DNA from: Cycloclasticus sp. 46_120_T64 | Lineage (GTDB): Bacteria; Pseudomonadota; Gammaproteobacteria; Methylococcales; Cycloclasticaceae | Assembly: GCA_002162695.1 (NCBI GenBank) | Contig: MAAM01000011.1 | Location: 124,001-188,000 of the forward strand | DNA: 64,000 nt | Reading direction: 5' to 3' | Shown here: in pieces, positions 55,821 through 64,000 of the stretch | Numbering within the stretch: position 1 is the stretch's first letter | How the letters are laid out: every line of letters begins with the position of its first letter | Position numbers and translations under genes: made by a program | The notes under the pieces: generated by a model | Told to the model about the DNA's origin: nothing | The model's database searches: none | The model's input: the letters and a program-made list of their open reading frames with translations, nothing else

Positions 55821-57058
55821 ATCAAATATCAAAAAAACTACCGGCGTATGATGTAGAGGCAATTCGTCAAGATTTTCCAGTATTAAATCAGCAAGTACGT
55901 GGTAAGCAATTGGTTTATCTTGATAACGCGGCAACGAGTCAAAAGCCGAAGGCCGTCATCGATAGTATCGTGCAGTATTATGAAAATGATAATGCCAATA
56001 TTCATCGAGGTGTGCATACCCTGAGTGAGCGGGCGACCTTATCGTATGAAAATTCGCGTAAAAAGGTGCAGGCTTTTTTAAATGCAGATTCGCATAAGGA
56101 AATTGTTTTTACTCGAGGCGCGACCGAGGCGATAAACCTAGTCGCTAATGCTTTTGCCGAAAAGTTAAGCGCGGGTGATGAGGTGCTCATTACTGCAATG
56201 GAGCACCATTCGAATATTGTACCTTGGCAGATGTTATGTGAAAAAACCGGGGCCGAACTCAAAGTTGCACCGATTAATGCGCAAGGTGAATTAATTGTTG
56301 AGGAATTTGCCGCATTAATTAGTAAAAAAACGAAGTTTGCTGCTATTTCGCATATGTCGAATGCACTAGGTACGATTAACCCGATCAAACAGTTAATCGA
56401 TTTATTGCATCAATATGACATACCGGTATTAATTGATGGCGCGCAAGCGATCCCACATATTAGTGTCGATGTGCAAGCACTGGACTGCGAGTTTTACGTG
56501 TTCTCAGGGCATAAGTTGTATGCGCCTACAGGGATTGGTGCTTTATACGGCAAGATGGAGCAGTTAGAGCAAATGTCGGCTTACCAAGGTGGTGGCGACA
56601 TGATTAGTGTGGTGACCTTTGATAAAACGGTTTACAACAAAGTACCGTATAAATTTGAAGCGGGTACACCGAATATTGCTGGAACCATTGGTTTAGGTGC
56701 GGCGATTGATTATGTCAGCCGTATTGGCATTGATGCGATTGCGGCCCATGAGAATAGCTTATTGGCGTATGCAGTTGAGCAGTCTCAGCGAATTGAAAAA
56801 TTAACCATTATTGGGACGGCTGAACAAAAGGGCGCGATTATGTCCTTCGTGTTAGACGGTATTCATCCGCATGATATTGGTACGATGATGGATCACCAAG
56901 GTATTGCTGTGCGTGCAGGGCACCATTGTGCGATGCCGGTGATGGACTTTTTTGGTGTGCCAGCCACGGCAAGAGCGTCTTTTGCCATGTACAATACGCA
57001 CCAAGAAGTGGACGCCTTAATGGCTGGAATTGAAAATTTAATCGAGATGTTTGGCTAA
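55817..57058 (+). CDS. sufS: Cysteine desulfurase SufS
   Basis: VYLDNAATSQKPKAVID, NIHRGVHTLSERAT, FSGHKLYAPTGIGALYG, RAGHHCAMP. Confidence 0.96.
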   Translation: MNQISKKLPAYDVEAIRQDFPVLNQQVRGKQLVYLDNAATSQKPKAVIDSIVQYYENDNANIHRGVHTLSERATLSYENSRKKVQAFLNADSHKEIVFTRGATEAINLVANAFAEKLSAGDEVLITAMEHHSNIVPWQMLCEKTGAELKVAPINAQGELIVEEFAALISKKTKFAAISHMSNALGTINPIKQLIDLLHQYDIPVLIDGAQAIPHISVDVQALDCEFYVFSGHKLYAPTGIGALYGKMEQLEQMSAYQGGGDMISVVTFDKTVYNKVPYKFEAGTPNIAGTIGLGAAIDYVSRIGIDAIAAHENSLLAYAVEQSQRIEKLTIIGTAEQKGAIMSFVLDGIHPHDIGTMMDHQGIAVRAGHHCAMPVMDFFGVPATARASFAMYNTHQEVDALMAGIENLIEMFG

Positions 57059-57504
57059 TGTTAGATGATTTAAGAGATTTGTATCAGGAAGTTATTTTTG
57101 ATCATAATAAAAATCCACGAAACTTTCGGCTTATGGACGATGCGGATCGCCAGATCGATGGTTTTAACCCGCTTTGTGGGGATCGTATAACATTATTTAT
57201 TAAAATTTCTGACGGAAAAATTGCCGATGCGAGTTTTCAAGGTCAAGGCTGCGCTATTTCGACGGCATCAGCGTCCTTAATGACCGATATTGTGATTGGT
57301 CAAACGGAGCAGGAAGCGCAAAGCTTGTTTACCTTATTTCATAAAATGGCTATCGGTGAACCGGTAGAAATGGATGAGTTGGGTAAATTAGCCGTACTCG
57401 CAGGGGTGTGTGAATATCCAGCACGGGTCAAGTGTGCGACCCTACCTTGGCATACCTTAGATGCCTTATTAAAAGGTGCTGAAGAACCCGTTACTACCGA
57501 GTAA
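57058..57504 (+). CDS. sufU: SufU/NifU-like Fe-S assembly protein
   Basis: DHNKNPRNFRLMDDADRQIDGFNPLCGDRI, GQGCAISTASASLM, RVKCATLPWHTL. Confidence 0.92.
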   Translation: MLDDLRDLYQEVIFDHNKNPRNFRLMDDADRQIDGFNPLCGDRITLFIKISDGKIADASFQGQGCAISTASASLMTDIVIGQTEQEAQSLFTLFHKMAIGEPVEMDELGKLAVLAGVCEYPARVKCATLPWHTLDALLKGAEEPVTTE

Positions 57505-57534
57505 CTTAATAATAAATAACCATACCATCACCCT

Positions 57535-58633
57535 ATGCGTGAGCTAAACCCGATCACCAATAAAATAGCCGACCTCAGCGAGCGAACAACATCGCTTAGG
57601 GGGTACCTTTGACTTTGATACCAAGTATGAGCGTTTAACTGAGGTCTTAAGAGAGCTGGAAGACCCTAGCGCTTGGGATGACCCTAGCCGTGCACAAGCG
57701 TTAGGCAAAGAGCGTGGTCAGTTAGAACTCGTCGTCAATACGATTACTGAGTTAAGCGGCGGGCTTGTTGATGCAGCTGACTTGCTGGAGATGGCCGTTG
57801 AGGAAGATGACGATGATACGCTGGCGGTGATAGAAGATGATCTTGTTAGCTATGATGAGAAGGTCTCTAGGCTTGAGTTTCAACGTATGTTCTCCGGCGA
57901 AATGGATGCAAACAGTGCGTTCTTAGATATTCAATCGGGTTCGGGTGGTACCGAAGCGCAAGATTGGGCGGAAATGATTTTACGTATGTATTTGCGTTGG
58001 GCTGAACAACATGGTTTTAGCACCGAGATCATTGAAGTTTCAGCAGGTGATGTGGCCGGTATTAAAAGCGCCACCATTTCAATTCAGGGTGATTATGTAT
58101 ATGGCTGGTTGCGTACCGAAATTGGTGTGCACCGTTTAGTACGAAAATCCCCGTTTGATTCGGGAAGTCGCCGACACACCTCTTTTGCCGCGGTTTTTGT
58201 CTCGCCAGAGGTGAATGATGATATCGAAATAGATATCAATCCAGCTGATCTTCGAATTGATGTATACCGTGCCAGTGGCGCGGGTGGCCAGCACGTGAAT
58301 AAAACCGAATCGGCGGTACGTATCACCCATGTGCCGAGTAATACGGTGGTGCAGTGCCAAAATGATCGTTCGCAGCATAAAAATAAAGCCACGGCGATGA
58401 AGCAGTTGAAAGCCAAGTTGTATGAACTAGAGATGCAAAAAAAGATGGCTGATCAGCAAGTCCAAGAAGAGAATAAATCGGATATTGGTTGGGGTAGTCA
58501 AATACGATCCTATGTATTGGATCAATCACGTATTAAAGATTTAAGAACCGGGGTTGAAACCGGTAATACACAAGCAGTGCTCGATGGGGCGCTGGATCAA
58601 TTTATAGAAGCCAGTTTAAAGAGTGGGATTTAA
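57535..58633 (+). CDS. prfB: Peptide chain release factor 2, expressed through +1 programmed frameshift
   Basis: ATG 57535 ([25 protein letters not shown]) to in-frame TGA 57610-57612, continuing +1 as [39 protein letters not shown] into the 57782-58633 ORF ([20 protein letters not shown]). Confidence 0.96.
57598..57613 (+). promoter_or_regulatory. prfB programmed +1 frameshift site
   Basis: AGGGGG TAC CTT TGA C: internal SD-like AGGGGG plus CTT-TGA-C slippery stop, TGA at codon 26. Confidence 0.95.
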
Positions 58634-58636
58634 CGT

Positions 58637-60145
58637 ATGAAAGAGCAAAAAAAAGTCGAACAGCCGCAAGATGAAAACAAACTGATCGCAAAGCGGCGTG
58701 AAAAACTGGCTGAGATTAAACAGCAGGGTAATGCCTACCCTAATGACTTCAGACGTGAGCATTATGCAGAGAACTTACACGCCGAGTACGCGAAATTTGA
58801 TAAAGAAACCTTAGAAGAAAAAGCCATTAGCGTGAGTTTGGCTGGGCGTTTGATGGCAAAACGTGTCATGGGTAAAGCTAGTTTTGCTCATGTGCAAGAT
58901 ATGTCGGGGCGTATGCAGTTGTTTGTACAGCGCGATACGCTACCCGAAGGTCTCTACCAATCGTTTAAGGGTTGGGATATTGGCGATATTATCGCGGTTG
59001 AAGGGGTTTTGTTTAAAACCAAAACGGATGAACTCTCGGTGCGTGTTTCAGCGATTCGTTTATTAACCAAATCGTTACAGCCCTTACCTGAAAAGTTTCA
59101 TGGTTTAACTAATCAAGAGCAGCGTTACCGCCAGCGCTATGTTGACTTAATCATGAACGAGGATTCGCGTAATGTATTCAAAATACGCAGTAAGGTGGTT
59201 AGTTTTATTCGCCAATACCTAGTCAATAATGACTTTATGGAAGTAGAAACACCGATGATGCACGTGATCCCGGGTGGAGCAACGGCGAAGCCTTTTGCAA
59301 CTCACCATAACGCATTAGATATGGAGTTGTTTCTACGGATTGCGCCAGAACTGTATTTGAAACGTTTAGTGGTCGGTGGTTTCGAGCGTGTGTTTGAAAT
59401 TAACCGTAGTTTTCGAAATGAAGGTTTATCGACTCGGCATAACCCTGAATTCACCATGTTAGAATTTTATCAGGCGTATTCAGATTACATCGATTTGATG
59501 GATTTGACTGAAGACATGTTGCGCTCATTAGCCGACACAGTATTGGGTTCGACTGTGGTGCATTACCAAGGGCAAGATTATGATTTGGGGCAAGCCTTCA
59601 GACGGATGACCGTGCTTGAGTCTATTTTGCATTACAACGATGATTTGACACTCGATAATCTATCAACAAAAGAGGCGGCGCTGGAAGTCACCAGTCGATT
59701 GGGTATTCCCGTTAAAGATAGTTATGGCCTCGGTAAGATTCAAATTGAAATTTTTGAAAAAACGGTTGAAGAAAAATTACATGAGCCAACGTTCATTACC
59801 GAGTACCCGACAGAAGTGTCACCCTTGGCTAGACGTAATGATCAAAACCCATTTGTGACCGACCGTTTTGAGTTTTTCGTTGGTGGGCGTGAGGTGGCGA
59901 ATGGCTTCTCAGAGCTTAACGACTCTGAAGACCAAGCTGAACGTTTTCAGCAGCAAGTCAATGATAAAGACGCTGGTGATGAAGAGGCCATGCACTTTGA
60001 TGCCGATTATATCCGTGCGCTAGAGATTGGTTTACCACCAACTGCGGGTGAAGGTATTGGGATTGATCGTTTAGTGATGTTTTTAACCGACTCGGCCTCG
60101 ATACGTGATGTTATTTTATTTCCACATATGCGGATGGAAAGCTAA
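58637..60145 (+). CDS. lysS: Lysyl-tRNA synthetase, class II
   Basis: [58 protein letters not shown]. Confidence 0.98.
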   Translation: MKEQKKVEQPQDENKLIAKRREKLAEIKQQGNAYPNDFRREHYAENLHAEYAKFDKETLEEKAISVSLAGRLMAKRVMGKASFAHVQDMSGRMQLFVQRDTLPEGLYQSFKGWDIGDIIAVEGVLFKTKTDELSVRVSAIRLLTKSLQPLPEKFHGLTNQEQRYRQRYVDLIMNEDSRNVFKIRSKVVSFIRQYLVNNDFMEVETPMMHVIPGGATAKPFATHHNALDMELFLRIAPELYLKRLVVGGFERVFEINRSFRNEGLSTRHNPEFTMLEFYQAYSDYIDLMDLTEDMLRSLADTVLGSTVVHYQGQDYDLGQAFRRMTVLESILHYNDDLTLDNLSTKEAALEVTSRLGIPVKDSYGLGKIQIEIFEKTVEEKLHEPTFITEYPTEVSPLARRNDQNPFVTDRFEFFVGGREVANGFSELNDSEDQAERFQQQVNDKDAGDEEAMHFDADYIRALEIGLPPTAGEGIGIDRLVMFLTDSASIRDVILFPHMRMES

Positions 60146-60201
60146 ACCACGATAAGCAACTGGATTTATTGTGTGGCGATGTCTGAATGTCGCAGGATTA
60201 T

Positions 60202-60234
60202 AAAAAAGCCCCTATATGTATAGGGGCTTTTTTT
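60202..60234. terminator. Bidirectional intrinsic terminator between lysS and the convergent Yip1-family gene
   Basis: AAAAAAGCCCCTATA-TG-TATAGGGGCTTTTTTT, A-tract and T-tract on either side. Confidence 0.9.
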
Positions 60235-60243
60235 GTTGTTACT

Positions 60244-60840
60244 TTATGCGTGAACCGGTGCTAAACCTAGGCTCCAAAGGCTCACCGTGGCGACCAAGAT
60301 TCCGACTACGGTCACTAATGCGATGGTTAACACAGCGCTAGAGAATAAGAAGCCTTTTTCTTGATTGACATCCATAACAATGGGGATGCCGGTATACAGT
60401 AAATAAACACTGTAGGAAATAGCGCAAAGCCCGCTTAAGAAAATGAGCCAAGGCACGGGGGCTAAGGCAAAAATTCCACAAAGGAATAACGGGGTGGCGA
60501 TGGATGTTGCAAGAGAGATGCAAATAGATAGTTCTTGTTTGGTGCCGTAGGTAGCGGCCATCCATTGGATTGACTTGGCAAGAATGGCAACGGCTGCGAG
60601 TGAGGCTAGATAAAAACAAAGGATTAGCGGTATGGTGCTTTCGACGGTGAACTTGAAGCTTCTTTCGCCAATATCCCAGCCAACGAGGGTGGCTCCGATA
60701 TAAGCGCAAACGGCAGGAATTGCCGCTAAGATAAGCGCGTTTTCAAGAAAACACTTCATAGCACTGATGTGTTCGTTGCGGATTTCAGCCCATTCTTCTG
60801 TTGGGTGAAAAAAGGTACCTTTTACATGACTAAGTATCAT
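60244..60840 (-). CDS. Yip1-family integral membrane protein
   Basis: MILSHVKGTFFHPTEEWAEIRNEH plus five hydrophobic segments. Confidence 0.8.
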   Translation of the reverse strand: MILSHVKGTFFHPTEEWAEIRNEHISAMKCFLENALILAAIPAVCAYIGATLVGWDIGERSFKFTVESTIPLILCFYLASLAAVAILAKSIQWMAATYGTKQELSICISLATSIATPLFLCGIFALAPVPWLIFLSGLCAISYSVYLLYTGIPIVMDVNQEKGFLFSSAVLTIALVTVVGILVATVSLWSLGLAPVHA

Positions 60841-61079
60841 TTCAAACTCCCTTGGTGTTATTAATATTGTTTTTCCTGTATCAGCTTTTCTCTTTGGTTT
60901 TAGTTAAACGGTAACGCAAGTTAATTAGTGATTAATTTATCTTACTGGTTTTACGATAACACTTTTATCCTGTAAGGGAAGGTATTATTTAGTGGTTTGA
61001 AGTGACTTTAAATATCACGGTGTATTTGTTGCTGCGTTGTTATAACTGTTTGTTATACTTTTGTTTTTCAATTGAGGAA

Positions 61080-61901
61080 ATGTCTTTGTTGGCTTACCTG
61101 ATACCCTGGGATTTCTCTCCCTTGTTTGTTGTCTTATGGGTTTTAGTCGCGGTTTTATATACCCGTGCCTTGTTGCTGGATAAAGAAGCCGCTAGCGTTA
61201 AAGGGCTGTATTGGCGTGCGGGGTGTTTTTATGTCGGTTGGTTATCGGTCTATATAGTCTGGCATACGTATTTTGATTATTTATCGCAATATATGTTCTG
61301 GGTGCACCGCTTACAGCACTTGGTACTTCATCACTTAGCCCCTTTGTTAATGGTGCTTGGTGCGGTGGAACTCGCAGATAAATTAGTTCCAGCCCGTTCT
61401 TCTATCTGGCTTGCTAGTCCCGCGTTTATCAAACGTCCTTGCGAGCTAATGTATAAATTTCTACAGAATGCTTTTATCGCCCCGTTGTTGTTTGTTGGTT
61501 TGATCTACCTTTGGTTGTGGCCGGGTATTCACTTTTCTGCGATGTTGAACCAGAACTTGTACTATCTGATGAACATTACCATGTTATTAGACGGTTTTTT
61601 GTTTTGGTGGTTAGTGTTAGGGGCCGGTTGGCGGGGTGAAGAACGTGGTTTTAAAATGCGTATCATCATGTTGGCCGTCGTGCTGGTGCCTCAGCAGTTA
61701 TTAGGGGCTTACATCACCCTGAGTAGCTCGATTATTTATGATGTGTATGATGTTTGTGGACGTGCATGGCCGATTAGCCCATCGGCGGATCAGATCTATG
61801 GTGGGATTGTCACGTGGATCCCTGCGAGCATGATGAGTGTACTGGGGTTTCTTCTAGTACTTAAGCGCCGTTTCAATTATCAGCAAGGTTTAAATGTATG
61901 A
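61080..61901 (+). CDS. Cytochrome c oxidase assembly factor CtaG (caa3_CtaG family)
   Basis: Multi-TM; FWVHRLQHLVLHHLAPLLMVLGA; followed by SCO1. ATG 61080 with GAGGA upstream preferred over 61002. Confidence 0.82.
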   Translation: MSLLAYLIPWDFSPLFVVLWVLVAVLYTRALLLDKEAASVKGLYWRAGCFYVGWLSVYIVWHTYFDYLSQYMFWVHRLQHLVLHHLAPLLMVLGAVELADKLVPARSSIWLASPAFIKRPCELMYKFLQNAFIAPLLFVGLIYLWLWPGIHFSAMLNQNLYYLMNITMLLDGFLFWWLVLGAGWRGEERGFKMRIIMLAVVLVPQQLLGAYITLSSSIIYDVYDVCGRAWPISPSADQIYGGIVTWIPASMMSVLGFLLVLKRRFNYQQGLNV

Positions 61902-62485
61902 CGAATTTTAAGAAAGTATTTGTTTTTTCGCTATTTTTTATGTTGTCTGCCTGTGCAGAAACAGAGCCTACACGGCTAACCAATATCGAGGGTTTATTGC
62001 CGGAGTTGTCTTTCGAATTGATCGATGAGAATAATAATGAGGTGACTGGAAAGGATTATTTGGGGCAGACGCTGATCGTGTTTTTTGGTTTTACCAATTG
62101 CGCAGAAGTTTGTCCATCGGCGATGTATAAGTTAGCTGGGGTGTTAAAAAAGCTAGGCACTGAGGCGGAACAAGTTAATGTGTTATTCATCTCGGTTGAC
62201 CCTAAACGAGACACACCGAAGAAGCTACAGCGGTATACCGATGTATTTGGCCCCGCCTTTATCGGCTTGACCGCTAAAAATGAGCTTGTTAAGCAGATGA
62301 GTAAGCGCTACCGAGTGACATTTGGCTATGGCGACGCGGATGACGAGGGGAATTATGAGGTGTCGCATAGCGGTGCCATGTTCATTTTTGATAAGTTAGG
62401 ACGGGCGCGTTTATTAGCGACCCAATCATCCTCTATGGAAGATATCTTATTGGATTTGCGCTGGTTGCTTAATAGTAAGGTTTAA
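61898..62485 (+). CDS. SCO1/SenC copper chaperone family lipoprotein
   Basis: Lipobox MLSAC, GFTNCAEVCPSAMYKLA (CX3C), ISVDPKRDTPKKLQRYTDVFG, VSHSGAMFIFD. Confidence 0.92.
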   Translation: MTNFKKVFVFSLFFMLSACAETEPTRLTNIEGLLPELSFELIDENNNEVTGKDYLGQTLIVFFGFTNCAEVCPSAMYKLAGVLKKLGTEAEQVNVLFISVDPKRDTPKKLQRYTDVFGPAFIGLTAKNELVKQMSKRYRVTFGYGDADDEGNYEVSHSGAMFIFDKLGRARLLATQSSSMEDILLDLRWLLNSKV

Positions 62486-62543
62486 TCATAAAGAAAAGAT
62501 GCTGCAGCGCTAAGAATTCGTGCTGTAGGCTACAGCTTTCGAT

Positions 62544-63386
62544 TTAAGCAGTGATGAATATTTCTTCGATTTCATCGATTTGCTCGGCAACACCTTCGAT
62601 TTCGATGACCTCTATTTCATGGTTCAAGCCCAACTTCTTAAAGGCGGGTATGTCTGCCCAATTGACCGTGTGGCTGTTATTGCCGGAAGGGATCTGCAAG
62701 TTAGCCACCAGTACGACGTCAGAATAATCGGCTTCGGGGTAGGGGTCCCTTAACAGGTTATTATGTTCCCAAACCACTTCAGTCAGGCTGTCTGGAAAGT
62801 TCCAGTGTTCCACGATTAATTTGCCGACCTCTGGCTGTAGTTGCTCGATCATTTTTTCGAGAGCGTTTGAGTCGGCGAGTAATAGGGGGCAGTTTTCTGC
62901 GGCCATTAGGATGGGTAAGGAACCGATGTTATGGAATAGGCCAGCGAGCATCGCCTGCTCAGGGTCTAAACCGTTTGAGTTTGCTGCAAGCACACGACTA
63001 AACGCGGCAACGTGTATGCTGTGTTGCCAAGTATTTTTGAAGTGTTCGCTGAGTTTTTTTGATTGGGTGCTGAACATTTGTTCAACGCTGATGCTCATGA
63101 TTAAGTTTTTAACCACCTTATTGCCCATTCGGGTGATCGCAATTTGAATATTGTCGATTTCACTGCGAGCCCTAAATAATGGCGAGTTGGCAACTTTTAA
63201 TAAACGCGCTGACAGTGCGGCATCGGTATTGATGATCGCGGCAAGGTCTTGTGCGGTAGAGTTTTCATCATTGGCCGCTTCCCGAGCCTTGGTGGCGACC
63301 TCAGGAAAGCTTGGTAAGATAAGTCTGTCATTCTCCAAATCACTCTTAATGGTTTGTAAGAACTCTTTGTGTGTAGGGATGCTCAT
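62544..63386 (-). CDS. HDOD domain protein
   Basis: LPSFPEVATKAREAANDENSTAQDLAAIINTDAALSARLLKVANSPLFR. Confidence 0.92.
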   Translation of the reverse strand: MSIPTHKEFLQTIKSDLENDRLILPSFPEVATKAREAANDENSTAQDLAAIINTDAALSARLLKVANSPLFRARSEIDNIQIAITRMGNKVVKNLIMSISVEQMFSTQSKKLSEHFKNTWQHSIHVAAFSRVLAANSNGLDPEQAMLAGLFHNIGSLPILMAAENCPLLLADSNALEKMIEQLQPEVGKLIVEHWNFPDSLTEVVWEHNNLLRDPYPEADYSDVVLVANLQIPSGNNSHTVNWADIPAFKKLGLNHEIEVIEIEGVAEQIDEIEEIFITA

Positions 63387-63411
63387 GGTTTTTTTTTGTG
63401 TTTATTTGCTT

Positions 63412-64000
63412 TTAGTCTAGATCATATTCTGCTTGTTGAATAATAACTTCGCTATTGTCACTTAAAACTAATGGGTTGTTTTCTATGCATTCCACTTTGA
63501 GGACGGCGAGTCCAGCGTAGTTGGAGTTTTTTGATTTATGTGAGCTTAAAATGGTGCCAATACTGTTATCTGTATTGAGCTGGTAAATGTCGTCGCCGGC
63601 TACGTATTTATTAGCTGATTGATAGGATACTAGGCGGCGCTTTACGCTACCTTTATAGTGCATGCGGGCGACAATCTCTTGCCCGGTGTAACAACCTTTT
63701 TTGAAATTAATCCCATTTAACTTATCTAGGTTAAGCATTTGAGGGATGAATAACTCGCTGGTGGCGGTGTTGACCTCGGGGTAGCAAGCGGAGGTTAATA
63801 TTTCCTGCCAAGGTTCGAGTTCCTGCTCGATACTGAATGAATCAGTTAGTTGCTCGCGTTGAAACTGCTGTTTGTTGCTGATTATAATTGTTAGATGAGC
63901 GTACGGGGCGATTGGAATGCTCGCGATGGGTGAGAGTTGTTGTTTTTGTTCTGTGCTTATTTCGTTTGCGCAGCCCAGTAGAACAAACTCGTCTGAAGCA
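63412..64000 (-). CDS. YgfZ-like folate-binding / tRNA-modifying protein (5' truncated by window edge)
   Basis: Motif KKGCYTGQEIVARMHYKGSVKRRLV; frame stays open to the window end, beyond the ORF-track start at 63738. Confidence 0.9.
   Translation of the reverse strand, partial: ASDEFVLLGCANEISTEQKQQLSPIASIPIAPYAHLTIIISNKQQFQREQLTDSFSIEQELEPWQEILTSACYPEVNTATSELFIPQMLNLDKLNGINFKKGCYTGQEIVARMHYKGSVKRRLVSYQSANKYVAGDDIYQLNTDNSIGTILSSHKSKNSNYAGLAVLKVECIENNPLVLSDNSEVIIQQAEYDLD

Noticed and set aside
56002-56388. 128-aa minus-strand ORF opposite sufS
   Set aside because: Antisense shadow ORF within sufS, no motifs.
60338-60709. 123-aa minus-strand ORF overlapping the Yip1-family gene in another frame
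   Set aside because: Alternative frame of a convincing membrane-protein CDS; Arg/His/Cys-rich, not protein-like.

Overview
The window is a dense bacterial chromosome segment, gammaproteobacterial by gene content and order, with about 59 protein-coding genes and no tRNA, rRNA, CRISPR array or transposase that I could recognise. Most of it is conserved housekeeping synteny: glnD<map / rpsB-tsf-pyrH-frr-uppS-cdsA-dxr-rseP-bamA-skp-lpxD-fabZ-lpxA-lpxB-rnhB-dnaE-accA-tilS-pyrG-kdsA-eno-ftsB-ispD-ispF-truD-uppP / surE-pcm-yqaA-nlpD-rpoS / alaC-hom-thrC-recJ / S4 protein / sufR-B-C-D-S-U / prfB-lysS. The accessory parts are: (i) an AddAB-like helicase/Fe-S nuclease pair at the left edge; (ii) a compact putative arsenosugar cluster (TVP38-disulfide reductase fusion, ArsS, ArsM, glycosyltransferase) at about 4.7-9.6 kb; (iii) a suf Fe-S operon between recJ and prfB, with a strong IscR type-1-like operator; (iv) CtaG/SCO1 assembly factors near the right edge. 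The points most worth a second look are the arsenosugar cluster and its in-frame Cys-rich TAG junction, a roughly 480-bp highly structured tilS-pyrG intergenic region (candidate small RNA), the suf operator, the prfB +1 frameshift that the ORF track truncates, and a possible frameshifted small gene plus nested inverted repeat beside the suf block. All product names come from motif recognition and synteny only; no database search was run.
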